From: Gigaspora margarita
Taxonomy: Eukaryota > Glomeromycota > Glomeromycetes > Diversisporales > Gigasporaceae
DNA length: 64,000 nucleotides
Reading direction: 5' to 3'
NCBI GenBank assembly: GCA_009809945.1
Contig: WTPW01002186.1
Location: 1 to 64,000 of the forward strand
The notes beneath the pieces were generated by a model. The model had not been told where the DNA came from, ran no database searches, and was given only the letters and a program-made list of their open reading frames with translations. This document shows positions 36,150 to 47,943 of this stretch, one piece after another; the first letter of the stretch is position 1; each line of letters opens with the position of its first letter. The position numbers and the translations under genes were made by a program.

Positions 36150-37750
36150 TTGCTTACTTAAATATCTTAATAATAAATCTGCTAAGCGACGACGTCGTAA
36201 AACTTTTATTACGCGAGTTGATTAGGATTTTTGCATTAAAATCTTACGAGATCCATTAAATGCAACAATTGGAACAGCAAAAGATCGACACTGGGCTAAA
36301 CAAACCTTTGGTTTACGGGATCTTGAAACATCAGCAAATCCGATATATCAACTTATTAAAGTAGGGTCGAATTTGCCTGTGTGTCCTATTGATAAAATAT
36401 ATGATATACTTTGCAATTTACACCAGGGTGTTTTAAAACATGTTGGTTCTTCAAAGCTATGAGATGCTGTATGTAAATTTATTTTTAATTAATTAGCAAA
36501 TAGCAAATATTTTATCAAAAATTATATAATCAATTAACAGATCTCTGAGCGATAATGTTATATTCCGCAGTCCTTTGTGAAAGAGTTTGTAAAAAATTGC
36601 ACAGCTTGTGCAACACGAAGAAGCTTCCCAAATCCTATTGCAGCAAAACCGATTATTACAAATAGTTTTCTTAATCAGGTACAAGTTGATTTAATTTCAA
36701 TGACAAGCCTCCCAGATAGGGTGACTGGCAAAGTGACAAGGGCATACCAATAGAGGCATGCCATAGTGGCATGCCAAATCAGTTTTGGCATGCCACTGGG
36801 TATAGTATAGGAAATTATATTTATAATATAGATACTATATGTACAATATTATAAATACTGGTAATAAAAATATTGTGCATATTAAAGGCATGCTATAGTA
36901 CAAATTTTAATAAAAGGTATATCTTGTGGTATGCCAAAATTTTTTGGTATTAGATATTCTAATATAAAAAATAATATAGTACAAAAATGCATTTAATATA
37001 TATGTTGCATACAAACTAATATAGTATAAAATTTTGTGTAACATGTGGCATGCCATTTGGCATGCCATTTGCATTGATGACATGCCATTGGCATGCCAAT
37101 TTTTTTGAGCATGCCAGACACCCTACTCCCAGATGGAGATTTTAATTACATCTGTCATATGCATGATCATTTCACGGATTTTCTTGGGTCCGAGCATTAA
37201 CTAGTAAAAGGCCGGATGAAGTGCTACATTTCTTTTTGATGTGTTTGTGTGTTTCAGCACACCTACTATCCTTCAAACTGATCATGGGCGCGAGTTTACA
37301 GCAAAATTCATTCATGAATTATTAAAAATGTGGCCAGAAGTTCATATAATAAATGGGTGGTCAAAGCAATCTCAGAGACACACAAATGGTATTTTTCAAC
37401 AAAAATTATCCAAATGGATAGAGGATACACAGCGAAAAAATTGGGCAAGTGCTGTACCATATGTTGTTGTAAGTATATTAAAAATTTTATTTTGGTTTAA
37501 ATTAAGCTAGTATTTAATACTGTATTATATTATATTATATTATATAGATGCGATGAACATTCAAACAGCTCGCCAAATCAAAAATAGTCCATATGCATTA
37601 GTGTTTGGACTAAGCCCATTACGTCATTTTACATTGTTGAATGAAATTAAACAGCTTAATATCAATTCTAAAGACGAACCTGAGGACTGGTTTGAACAGC
37701 CAAGATCATTAATAATTATGATAACTATTAAGAAGTTGTCGAATCTATAG
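36150..37750 (+). pseudogene. KRBA2-like retroviral-type integrase, N-terminal and core
   Basis: Fragments in order are KDRHWAKQTFGLRDLE, SNLPVCPIDKIYDILCNLHQ, the histidines and FVKNCTACATRR of an HHCC zinc site, QVQVDLISM (first core Asp), LQTDHGREFTAKFIHELLKM (second core Asp), QQKLSKWIEDTQRKNWA, and NSPYALVFGLSPLRHF. This is the rve integrase of KRBA2/SCAND3-like mobile elements. Frame changes and in-frame stops break it, the expected third acidic residue (ER-ANG in relatives) is replaced in HTNGIFQ, and a 409-bp MITE interrupts it at 36717. A GTAAGT...TATAG stretch at 37470-37547 looks like an intron, but the reading frame does not quite rejoin. The C-terminal part lies at 40856-41744. 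Confidence 0.8.
36717..37125. mobile_element. hAT-like MITE, TSD CTCCCAGA, inside the integrase
   Basis: Ends TAGGGTGACTGGCA and TGCCAGACACCCTA are inverted copies with one mismatch, flanked by CTCCCAGA (36709-36716 and 37126-37133). Taking out the element and one TSD rejoins the integrase frame exactly at Ser-Leu-Pro-Asp-Gly. GGCATGCCA occurs about eight times, clustered near both ends, as expected of transposase-binding subterminal repeats. Confidence 0.95.
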
Positions 37751-39401
37751 TTGCAAACGTTAAGGTAGCTACTTTCTCACGTCACCCTCACGTCATATAA
37801 AATTTATATATAATCATATTAATACATCAAATCCATACGTCACGTCAAACGTCATAGATATGTTTAATTGATATTCTAATGTCTGCAACTCTAGTCTAAT
37901 CACTTTTAGGAGCTGCGGCATTAAATCTTAATGTATATTTATTATCGTTATATTAAATTTATTTTCTTATTTTTGAAAATTCTTTCCCATAGATCACTGA
38001 AAATTATAAAAACAAAAGCACAAACAACAAATAATACAACAAAGAGTACACCTACTAATTATTAAAGAGTTCTAAAACGATCACATGGTACCATCCCCAG
38101 CATTAAACGAAACCAGTAGGCCATGTTCCAAACTCCCATTTCATTCACAACACTAGTACTGTCTATAAGAGAAATGGAAAAGCATGGGCAAAGAAATTCC
38201 AACTGGTCAGCCATTCAGGAACTGTGTGCTACCCTGACCACAAAAAGAACATGTCAAAAATAGAGAATAGAAAGAAAAAAAGAAGAGCAGTCACCCTGAA
38301 CATAACCCCATTGAAACTGATGAAATGGTAACAGACACAGAACAAGATATTGCAGAAACTTCAACAATTCATTCATACACAAAAACAGACAAAGAATGGA
38401 AAATTTAGCTTACTTCTGACAAATCTGAATATAACATTAGCACAACAGCAATTAACAAACATTAACCACAACTCTTCTACAGATCTCCAGAAAATTCCTA
38501 CACCCAATAAAAATTCTAATTCCAAAAATCAAAACACACAGGTCCCAAGCACAAACTTCCTATGCCAGATGACAAAGCAGTAATAGACTAGTAATAAATA
38601 CAACAATAAACTAGCTGAACCTCACAGATATGCTAATCAAGATCAAACAAGCTAAAATGCAAACAAAAATAAATATAAAACAAGAAGACAGGATGGAAAC
38701 CAAATCCATTAATACAATTTTAAATGAAAAGAAACCAACACTAATTATAGCCAAATAGTTTGAGAAAAACAGAATATTCATAGAAAACCCAATGGCATAG
38801 ATCTTCAACTCAAATATAACAGAAAAAAGAAAGAATAAAACATATAAAACAAGCTCTGAACACCTTTAGAAAACTCCAACTACCAGAATTCAATAGAAAT
38901 CTTTGAATACAGCATAAAATAAAGGAAGCTTTCTGCTCAAAAAAAGAAATAGAAGAGTTAATCAGATATAAACTCAAGACCCTTCTGATATGACTTTATG
39001 TTCCTCTAGAAATTATAGCAAAGTTTATTATAGGAACATAGCTTTTTTTAGGAGCTTTACAAAATTTACAAAAATAGACACTCATCAAAACAAGTTCAAT
39101 AACCTGTTCATATAGGCACTAGTCTATATAAAAAACAATATGATGTTTTAGTAACAAACAAGAAAAAATTAAAAACAACTTTTCAAGCTTTTAAAAGCCA
39201 AACTTGTACTTGATTATTGGACCAATCTTGATATCTACATATTAGATACTTAGAAGATAACCAGATACATATTATACTTGGCAAATTTTACTAAAATTTT
39301 TACAAAGACAAAAAATTTAATGAGATCTGCAAAATAGTATCAAATATATACTGAAAATTTGTATACTATTACTAGATTATTACAATCAGGTTCACCAAAT
39401 A
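37751..39401. other. intergenic; A-rich decayed coding-like block
   Basis: From about 38030 to 38960 the plus strand is A- and C-rich with Lys/Asn/Thr/Gln-rich frames broken by many stops (an open piece at 38350-38583). This composition is typical of decayed LINE-type ORF1 or gag-like coding sequence in such genomes, but no motif confirms it. It lies between the two halves of the integrase pseudogene. Confidence 0.35.
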
Positions 39402-40280
39402 GGTGGTATCTATAAATAACAGTGTTGGCACATGACCAGGTCATAACAGGTCATATCAAAATTTAATTAGTGAGATTATATGATTGTAGTTATATAATTT
39501 TATTAATTAAACTTGGTGATATAATCTGTATGAATTAGTTATATGATCTCAGTAATTAAACTTAGTGATATGACCTGTTATGACATGGTTATATGACTTT
39601 ATTGTGATATGACCTGTATGACCTAGGTCATATAGGTCATATCACAATAAAGTTATATAACCAGGTCATAACAGGTCATATCACTAAGTTTAATTACTGA
39701 GATCATATAACTAAGTCATACAGATTATATCACCAAGTTTAATTAATAAAATTATATAACTACAATCATATAATCTCACTAATTAAATTTTGATATGACC
39801 TGTTATGACCTGGTCATGTGCCAACACTGATAAATAATGCTATACAAGAAGAGAAGAAAGGGTCATACAAAATATAATGCTTTTTTAATAAGTAGGGGGG
39901 TCAAAAAATATAACGTAATTTTTTATAAAAATTTGTCTAAATTTTGATCCAGTTGTCCAAAATAAATAATTTTAGTACTATTTGATTCAAGAAATCGAAT
40001 AGTACTAAAATTATTTTATTTGGATCACTGGATCAAGAGTTATTAACAAAATATTATTGGTTATATCTTTTCTTATAAAATTACTATATAATCAATAGTT
40101 TTTTGTGAATAACTTTTGATCTAGTAATCCAAATAAAATAATTTTGGTATCATAATATATCCAAGTTTTTGTAAAATTATATATATAAATATACAGATTT
40201 TAAAAAATTTTTTTATATAGTCTAGAGGAGGGTCAAGAGCTACTATATAGGAGTATATAATATTATTTATGGATGCTTCC
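39402..40280. mobile_element. Harbinger-like element, ATA TSD, interrupted
   Basis: The left end GGTGGTATCTATAAATAA and right end TTATTTATGGATGCTTCC are inverted with mismatches and flanked by ATA. The interior repeats AGTACTAAAATTATTT and TGGATCACTGGATCA segments found in the intact relative at 60198-60731. The left end is split by the hAT-like palindrome at 39420-39829, which used ATAAATAA of this terminus as its target. Confidence 0.75.
39420..39829. mobile_element. 410-bp near-perfect palindromic hAT-like element, TSD ATAAATAA
   Basis: CAGTGTTGGCACATGACC opens the left arm and its complement closes the right arm. The whole element is one inverted repeat, with the exact centre GACCTAGGTC at 39620-39629. 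ATAAATAA flanks both sides (39412-39419 and 39830-39837). The arms are nearly identical, so the insertion is probably recent. As DNA it can extrude a hairpin of about 200 bp per arm. Confidence 0.95.
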
Positions 40281-40855
40281 ATATAACAGAAGTTATTCTA
40301 TTTACTTTACCAATAAAAAACTATCAATATTTAGAATTGAATATAAAAATTTTACAACAAATTTTCCTCTTTATTTACTTATTTGACAACTACATTATAG
40401 ATTCTCAAATGCTATTACTTACTTCATATATGAAATTAAATAAAACTATGTGAGAACTCTTTCTAATCTTGAGCAAAGCAGCACTAAAAAACTTAGTAGC
40501 TTACTGGGCATTAGGGGCATCCATAATAATGTTATATAAGAGAAAAAGCATCATCTCCTACTCCATACTTCATGCAAGAGAAAAATAAACAATTTATCAA
40601 TCATGAACATGCCATACTACAATTACTATCACAGACTAGAGGTCTTCAATCATTCTAGCAAAGAATTGGTCAAGAGTAATATAGCTCTTACTTCTATTTC
40701 ACTTAGAATAGTATCTCCACAATTTGTATAAAATTGTAATATTTCCTATGATAATAAAAGATATAGAGAAAAGATCTCTCTTTAAAAAAAAAAAAAATAT
40801 ATATATATATATATTCTTATCATTATTTTATTATTATATTTAATTTAATATATGA
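40281..40855. other. intergenic; solo Harbinger-like end
   Basis: TTA followed by GGGGCATCCATAATAATG at 40511 matches the end of the 60198 element, without a partner. An A run and (TA)n tract lie at 40782-40813. Confidence 0.45.
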
Positions 40856-41744
40856 ACAAGAAATTGCAAATAATGAATTGGTAACACAAGATAGCAACAG
40901 TGAATTCGCTAAAGTTGCTACCAATGATGAATTCGAAATGCATAGAGTTAATGATGAAGTTGAATTCGAAATGCATAGAGTTACAGATTATGAATTGAAA
41001 ACACAAGTAATGAATTAGGCAACTATATCAATATTGATATTATAGTATTGGATTAAATTCTTCCAAAACTCCAATTTTTATATAAATTCTACAGATGATA
41101 ATTCGAATTCATCAATTGAAATTCATTCAGAAAATTATAATAATGAATCTTGTTCTTCATCTAAAGCTATTATGAAAAAAAGATCCAAGCCTCAAAACTT
41201 AAAATCCCGTAAAAGGGCAGCATTGGCACCTAAAAATGATGACAATGTAGATGTAAATACACAAATTCAAGTATATAAATTATTAAATTATTAAATTTTA
41301 TAACAGATGTTAATTAATTAAATCACATCGCAATTGTTAGCAAAAGTGAATGGATGAGATTTATCTAAATGTAGCTGTAAATTCTCTTGAACGGCATCAT
41401 GACAAAATGAAATCACATCTTAACAAACGAAACAAAAAATTCACAAACAAAATATAAAATTGGTGATTTCATCCATCTCAAAATTCCTGAATATGATCGA
41501 ATTCATAGTGATCATATGCAAAATTCATGAAATATTAGAAAATGACATGTATCAAATTGGATGTAAGTCAGGTATTCTTGAAATTACATATAACGCAACA
41601 GAACTTCTTCCTTTAGGAACAAAAGAATATCCTGAATTGGATAATATCCCATCAAAAGTTATAAGTGTACGAGAAACATCACATCAAATAGGCAATGTAA
41701 AATGTAGTTGTAAGGGGCAGTGCAAATGTAAACTCGAAATGTAA
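40856..41744 (+). pseudogene. KRBA2-like integrase, C-terminal part
   Basis: Frames read acidic text with a direct repeat (EFEMHRV twice, from a duplicated 22-bp unit), then FTNKI-YKIGDFIHLKIPEYDR, MYQIGCKSGILE, and finally IPSKVISVRETSHQ with a Cys-rich end KCSCKGQCKCKLEM. The order IGDxVxIKIPxxDR, YQIGCKxG, ISxREA and a CxCxxxCxC tail is that of the C-terminal region of KRBA2-like integrases. An open frame of 94 codons (41460-41744) covers the end, but stops and shifts break the upstream part. It continues the pseudogene at 36150-37750. Confidence 0.7.
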
Positions 41745-41989
41745 CTAGCTTGTAACGATATAGAGTTTAATGTAATTAGTACTTATGAGCTTTGCAATTT
41801 ATTATATCATTAATTGCTTCAATTTCAAAAACTATTGGCAAATAGATTCCGAATCAACTTTAGGTTGGTTCGGAAACTTTTTAACCATCTAAATGAATTT
41901 AAAATATCATTCCAAACTTAAGTATATTTAGAATCCACATAAGTGGAATCCAAATTCATCGAGATTCGATTTCGACATACAACATTTAT

Positions 41990-42455
41990 ACAAAGTGATT
42001 CTGCTATTGCTTTTATTCCTATTGATCCAATTTGGATACTTTGAAATTTTTATTAAGTTTCTCTGCTAACACTTTTCCTCCCCTTAGAATTAATATTAGA
42101 ATTAATATTATTGGAAGTAAGTTCTAAAAAGGTCAACGTATTGTTTTTGGAAATAGCCTTCACTAATACTATTAATCTTTCAGAATTAAATAGATTATAA
42201 CATATTCTTAAGGTAAGAATAGTAGTGCTTCTACAAAGATTTTTGATCACTTCGTTATAAATAGTTCCGCAAACACTTAAACGTTTAATTTTCTTACTGG
42301 TTCGTAAAAGTATTGTTATTAAAGAATATCTATGGTAACTACAAAGCTCATCATCGTCGTATTCATCATTAACCTTATAAACTCACTTATAACGATAACC
42401 TTCATGATTAAGCCAATCTATGATTCCATCATCTAATTCATAACCAACAGACGTA
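41990..42455 (-). pseudogene. leucine-rich-repeat gene fragment
   Basis: On the minus strand one frame reads ELDDGIIDWLNHEGYRYK, a stop, then LRTSKKIKRLSVCGTIYNEV, IKNLCRSTTILTLRICYN and SKNNTLTFLELTSNNI. A frameshift follows near KVLAEKLNKNFKVSKLDQ. The L-x-x-L-x-L pattern and LCxxTxLxxLxL wording match the RI-type LRR proteins of this group. The stop and frameshift mark it as a remnant. It has the same orientation as the LRR ORF at 35684, across the integrase pseudogene. Confidence 0.55.
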
Positions 42456-43787
42456 GTATATATAACTCATATAATCAAATAATGGTTTTGCATAAATTGG
42501 AAAAAGGGATTAAATGTCAAAAGATATATTCTTATAAGTCTTCTATCAATAATATATACGGTTGGGTTCATTTCATAATATTGGTACTGTATAAAAATTC
42601 TGCACAAGTGACGGTTTACAAGACGACATGAAAACCAACTTCTATAAAGGTTGTTAAATATTTCAAAAAAAAAAAAAAAAACTCTCGTTCGGTAATGCTA
42701 TCATTTTGAGAATGTGTCATAGAGATTAATTATGCAATTATAAGCATTAATATTAAATCTATATTTAATGTAGTAAAACATTATGTTCTCAAAAAAGCGT
42801 CTCTATAAATTACCTGGATGATTGAGTCATCGAACTAGCAAATGTCAAATCTATTTTAAGTTAGGAATAATTTTTATGAAATCATTGAAACTAAGTTTAG
42901 ATAAGAACTGGTGTCAGTTGGCGAAACTTTTCTTCAAGCTTGTTCTTACCGCATATTGCACATAATTAAGTATTTAAACACAATTAACCCCTTGGCATTG
43001 TCACCAATAAAAGTTCTAACTATTTTAAGATCAGGAAAAATTATTGAAACTAAGATCTTACTGAACTTAGACACGAAAATAGCAGGTAGGCAGATTTTTT
43101 TTCTGGTTCACATGTGACTTTGAAAACTGATTTAACGTTAAGAAGAGTCTTGTTTGCGCCAATATTCTGCTGTATATTTATTTGCAAAATAAAAGGCGTC
43201 ATTTTTTAAAAAGTTAAAACAATTGTTTAAAAAAAAAAAAAATATTTTTAAGTTCATACATTATTAATTGAAGGATAAGTTAAATATTTTTTAAATAACT
43301 ATTATTACATAAAATTGTTCTTTTATTCATGTAGGTAAAGCATAAGATCTTTTTAAATGATGAATTTAAAATAAGTTTGCAAAATATTTATCATTACATT
43401 CTGTTTCCCATCGTTCTTGCTAATTTAGTTGTAAGTATAAAGATTTTTTTAACCAATTACTTTAAATAATATAATTACATAATGTCACTCGTCTAATTTT
43501 ATTTTATTCAAATAATTTTGAGTTCATATTTATTTAGTTGAGTATTAAATTTTTTTTTTTTAATCGATCGTTTAAACTAAGCTATTCAAATTAGTGAATA
43601 TTTTCTCACTCTACACTTTATTAATTCATGCCAATTTAGCTGGTAAGTACACAAAGATTTTTTGATAATAATTTGTAATGCTACTCATCTATTTTTTTTT
43701 ATTCATCGTAATTTAATTAAAAATAAAAATCTTTTTTACCAATATATTTTTTAAAATTTGTTAATTTAACTAACAGCTAATATTTAA
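42456..43787. other. AT-rich stretch, nothing recognised
   Basis: A run of 17 A near 42667 and short ORFs only. Confidence 0.35.
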
Positions 43788-43789
43788 TA

Positions 43790-44048
43790 CCGTATTTTCG
43801 CGAAATAACGCCCACCTGTGCGATATTTTGAGTATATGCGCGTTCGTGCATGTACGTCATTTTGAGGCAAATAAAGTTTTCTTAAATTTGCCTGCTATAT
43901 CAAACTACAATATATTTATTTATTGTATCCCTAATGTGAACTGCGCGCCATTTTGGGACCACATGGAGTTACTTGGAAACCATATGTCTATTTTTAGGGG
44001 ACATGATTTTCTAATAACGCCCATTCCCGTTATTTCGCGAAAATATGG
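43790..44048. mobile_element. TA-flanked MITE with CCGTATTTTCGCG ends
   Basis: The ends CCGTATTTTCGCGAAATAAC and GTTATTTCGCGAAAATATGG are inverted repeats flanked by TA. The AATAACGCCCA subterminal word also occurs at 27023. The 77-codon ORF inside runs through the repeat ends and is not a gene. Confidence 0.8.
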
Positions 44049-44050
44049 TA

Positions 44051-44671
44051 TTCAAATTTAATAATAAATAAAAAATGTCAATATTTTATTTATATTTAAT
44101 TTAATTATTATAAAGAACTTTAATTAAATTGATATATTAAAAAATAAGCTACAATAGTTGGTATATTATAGCAGCATATTAAAATATTTCAATATTCTAT
44201 AAATTTTAAATAAATTATTCATTAATTTAATTTTTAATTATATATTTATTCACTTGTAAAAAAAATATAATAAAAAAATGCGTCCGATATAAATTAGCCA
44301 ATAATATGAGAGTATTTTCACGTGATATATAATTAAGCCTATAACAGTATAATCGATACCCTATCCCAGCCCTTATGGGCCTACTCGCGGGTACCATGGG
44401 TAGCCCAGGCTCATACGAAGGCCTAAAAAACTACTTCAAAAAATTTTTAACTTTTTTTTTTTTTTTTTTAATTGGAAGACCTTATAACCGTACACATAGA
44501 AATCTTATTGATGTCCCCTGTAATACGTAATAAAAATTTCGCAATTCCCTGTAAAACCTTTAATCAGCAATTCGATCCTTAAAGTGTAATGTTAAAAGCA
44601 AAACTGTAATAAACTAATTAATAATTCGACATGTTGAATTATTTATTTATTTATTATTATTATTATAATTT
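44051..44671. other. AT-rich stretch with a small GC-rich patch
   Basis: Around 44355-44430 the sequence is GC-richer (GGGCCTACTCGCGGGTACC) with no recognisable function. Confidence 0.35.
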
Positions 44672-44874
44672 ATGGTCATGAAATCGGATGATGGTGAAAT
44701 TTGGATATATTTTATGTACGATTTTTAAAAATTTTTAGGGCTTTTTTGTCTGCTTTTTTTTTTATGTTGAGTTAGGATTTAGGGTTAGGGTTATTAATAA
44801 AAGAGTATAGGTAGATTTTAGTAGGGCTTATATTTTCAAATTAAGACCCCAAATTTCACCATCATCCGCGACAA
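44672..44874. mobile_element. decayed MITE of the TTGTCGCGG/ACCCTAA family
   Basis: The left CGGATGATGGTGAAATTTGG pairs with the right CCAAATTTCACCATCATCCG, and the right end CCGCGACAA matches the 9804 element. TTTAGGGTTAGGGTTA lies inside, followed by the shared GGGCTTATATTTTCAAAT segment. Confidence 0.65.
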
Positions 44875-47205
44875 TTTATTTATACGCCTGAGCATAAGAC
44901 CGCACGCAAGCAATGGTGTTAGAAGATTAGCTTTGAAGAATAGTTAAGTTATCGAAATACGTAGTGAATTAACAAAAAGGCAAATCAGCGCAAACCGAAA
45001 AATTCTATTAGTAAATGCAGACTAAACATTATACTGAATTTATTTAATTTTAGAAAATCAAAATATTTTGACTCCGAGCACTTGTTGGTCTTCGTTTCAA
45101 TAACACTTTTCTTATAATAAATTACAAAAATTGGGAAAACCCGTTACAGAGATTACTTTCTTTTTGACTTTATGAATTAACTATTTATGTCTTTCATTGT
45201 GCTTTATGAATTATTTATATTTGTTCGCTGCGTATTCATATAAATTTATAAACTATGATGTTTATATATTAATAATGAATTGAATTTTAATTATATTATA
45301 TATTATATATTTTTGATGTATTAGATAAGCAACATGTACTAATTTTACGGGTTTTAAAAAAAGAAGGAATTTAGAATTAATACTTAAGGCTCCAGCCCTA
45401 TCAGCTATCGTTTTATTACTAGTTAATAAAATATTGATTTTTATATCTTTGTATATATAGTAATATTTATCTAAATAAAAAATCTTAATTAATGTGATGC
45501 AGTCCCCTAACGCATTTCCCTCCCTTTTAAAACCGTTAAAAATATAATAAGCAAATTCTTAACGTCCATTGTTAAGATTTGTTAGCAAGATATAAATATG
45601 TAGCGCTTTCTAGCATGTTTTCTCATGCAATAATGGCGTGATTTTATTTTATGACTTTGATAAAAAGACTTTATTATAATCATTTTAATCATTTTTGTAT
45701 ATATAAAAAAAAAATTGATTGGCGTTAAAAAAAAGGTCAAATTATTGAATTCTAGTATGTCGGATTTAAATAACAATGCGAATCTGTAAAGGTGAAAATC
45801 TGTAAAGGTGAATATTTAAGTAAACATATTTAGTCTGTTTAGTCGATCAAATATTCTGTTATTCGTAATAGAATTTTAAATCACCTAATTATATATATAA
45901 TCATCTGTCAGGAGACATCTTATTTCAACAATTTTATCACCTTGTCAGGATCTTGTTAAAGTTAGTGTTGGATTTGGATGAGACACTAATTTCATGATTT
46001 CGTAATCAAATACACAAATATATATAGATTTATAGATTTATTACTTTAATCTTCTAACCTGTCTGAACGATAAACTTAATCTAGTTGATGAATAAAACTT
46101 GACTACAATTATTCATTAACGCTAATATGTAATAATTATAAACAATCAACTATTGAGACCAAACTGTATCTATAGTTAGAATTGAACCAAAAAAGAAATT
46201 TCTATATGATGTGTGAGGAAGATAAACGCACGAACAAATGGAGTTAATCAACCGGTTGAAAAAATGAGTCATAATATGAATGCCGCTAAGAGAAAATGGA
46301 CTTTCAATTAGATTTTGTACCGGACACAATCCCTAAAATTTAATTGAAAGTCCGAAGGTCCATTTTCCCTTGGCGGCAAGTTAAATAGGAACTTATTTAT
46401 TTAATTTGCTTAGAATGGATAGAATGGATATCAGATTGGACTATTAAAAACATTGCTGCAATCTCCAAAAATGTATGTTTTATTGAGTAAAACGTTTTTC
46501 TATAAAGAGTCTGTACAAAATTAAAGATTCTTCAAACCACACATGTATAATCATAACTATATAACTAATAGACAAGTACTAATACTGTAATAACAATATA
46601 AATAAATTGCGCAATCCAGTGTCTCCAAAAAGGGGTAAAAGATTCTTCATGCTTTAAGGTTTTAAAGCATTTCTCAATTACATTCTGTTTTTCTATTTAT
46701 GACAATTTCCATATTTACATACATAATTTTGCTGTTTCACAACAAATTTCTTGAAATTTCTTTTCTTGTAAAAAACGTCGGAATATTAAATTCATAGTGT
46801 TAGTCTGAAGAAAAGCATACCGAAATTCTTTTGTTTAAAATATTTTGATTACAATTATGGAAATACACAGTGGGTCGAAATATAATTATAAATAAAAGCG
46901 TTAACGAACGTTCTATTTCCATTGAGCTTTTAGATCATAAAGCAAAAAACACAGTTGAATTAGAAATTGTTATTTAAAAAAAAGTACCTCCAAACTTTTT
47001 TGATACATTAGATTTCGTGAATATATGAATCATTAGCAAAAAGCCAATTATCTTAGTTTCTTTCATTAAAAAACGGTAATTTTAATTATTGAAATTGTTT
47101 GTTCTAAACAAAATATACTATCAAATAAATTCTACATATCTTTTACTTCCAAGATTTTATATAATCCTTTTTTTTGCTAAACTCTAGTTCTAAAAAAAAA
47201 AAAGC
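44875..47205. other. AT-rich stretch; one hairpin repeat
   Basis: At 46292-46380 TGCCGCTAAGAGAAAATGGA pairs with TCCATTTTCCCTTGGCGGCA around an AATTGAAAGTCC stem, a small hairpin repeat. Nothing else is recognised up to the HMG gene. Confidence 0.4.
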
Positions 47206-47688
47206 ATGATCTCTAAAAGTGCAAACAGTAATAAAAGAGCCGTTCTCTCATCTGAACCTAAAACTAATCGAAAAATCAAAAAAAGAACGCCAAGTAGTTT
47301 TATACTTTACAAAAACAAATATAATCTAAGCCCTCAAGTAGCCAGACAAAAATATAAACAGGAACCTGAAGAAGTCCGTATAGCTTTTGATAGACAAGCA
47401 GAGATATTGCGATTCAAATCTACATCAAAATTTATTAACTTAGATTCATCATGTTTTACATTTTTTAATGACCGAGTTGACAATACGAGCGTACCTGTCT
47501 CAGCTGTTAATGACCCAGAAACGAAATTGTGTCCTCATTTGAATAACGTTACCAATAGCCCAACATCACTCGAACAATCTTTCTTTCAAACATCTCATGG
47601 AAATTTAATGACTCAGAATGTGACTTCGTTTCATTTAGATCACGATTTTCAAGAAAAAGTAGTGAGTAGGACATATTTGGACATGTAA
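47206..47688 (+). CDS. short MATA-type HMG-box protein
   Basis: A 160-codon ORF. Residues 25-70 carry KKRTPSSFILYKNKYN and YKQEPEEVRIAFDRQAEI, the first and last helices of a MATA/SOX-like HMG DNA-binding box. Basic residues precede the box (SNKRAVLSSEPKTNRKIKKR). The middle of the box, usually containing the I-S-xx-IG-xx-W segment, is shortened by roughly ten residues and lacks the usual Trp, so DNA binding may be altered. The C-terminal half has no known domain. MATA-HMG genes are greatly expanded in arbuscular mycorrhizal fungi, where most members lie outside any mating locus. Nothing here suggests a mating-type locus. The start Met is the first in frame after an A run. Confidence 0.75.
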   Translation: MISKSANSNKRAVLSSEPKTNRKIKKRTPSSFILYKNKYNLSPQVARQKYKQEPEEVRIAFDRQAEILRFKSTSKFINLDSSCFTFFNDRVDNTSVPVSAVNDPETKLCPHLNNVTNSPTSLEQSFFQTSHGNLMTQNVTSFHLDHDFQEKVVSRTYLDM

Positions 47689-47900
47689 AACTTGCGCGTA
47701 TTGGACATTTGGACATATAAAACTTTATATGCCCAATTCAAGCTACATCAATTGGGCCTATAAGCGTTAAAATCATTGCTGAAAAAATAATGTTACTAAT
47801 TTAATTTCTAAGAGAAATTGGATCAAAGTTTAAGAGAATAAAATTGTGCCTATAATTCTATAAACCCAATATGACATGTAATCTAAATAAATATATTTGT

Positions 47901-47943
<43 letters not shown>

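Noticed and set aside
43828..44061. 77-codon plus-strand ORF
   Set aside because: Lies within the TA-flanked element at 43790 and reads through its terminal repeat.
47206..47688. A mating-type locus
   Set aside because: A single diverged HMG box without a homeodomain pair or other mating genes; such HMG genes are scattered widely in this group.
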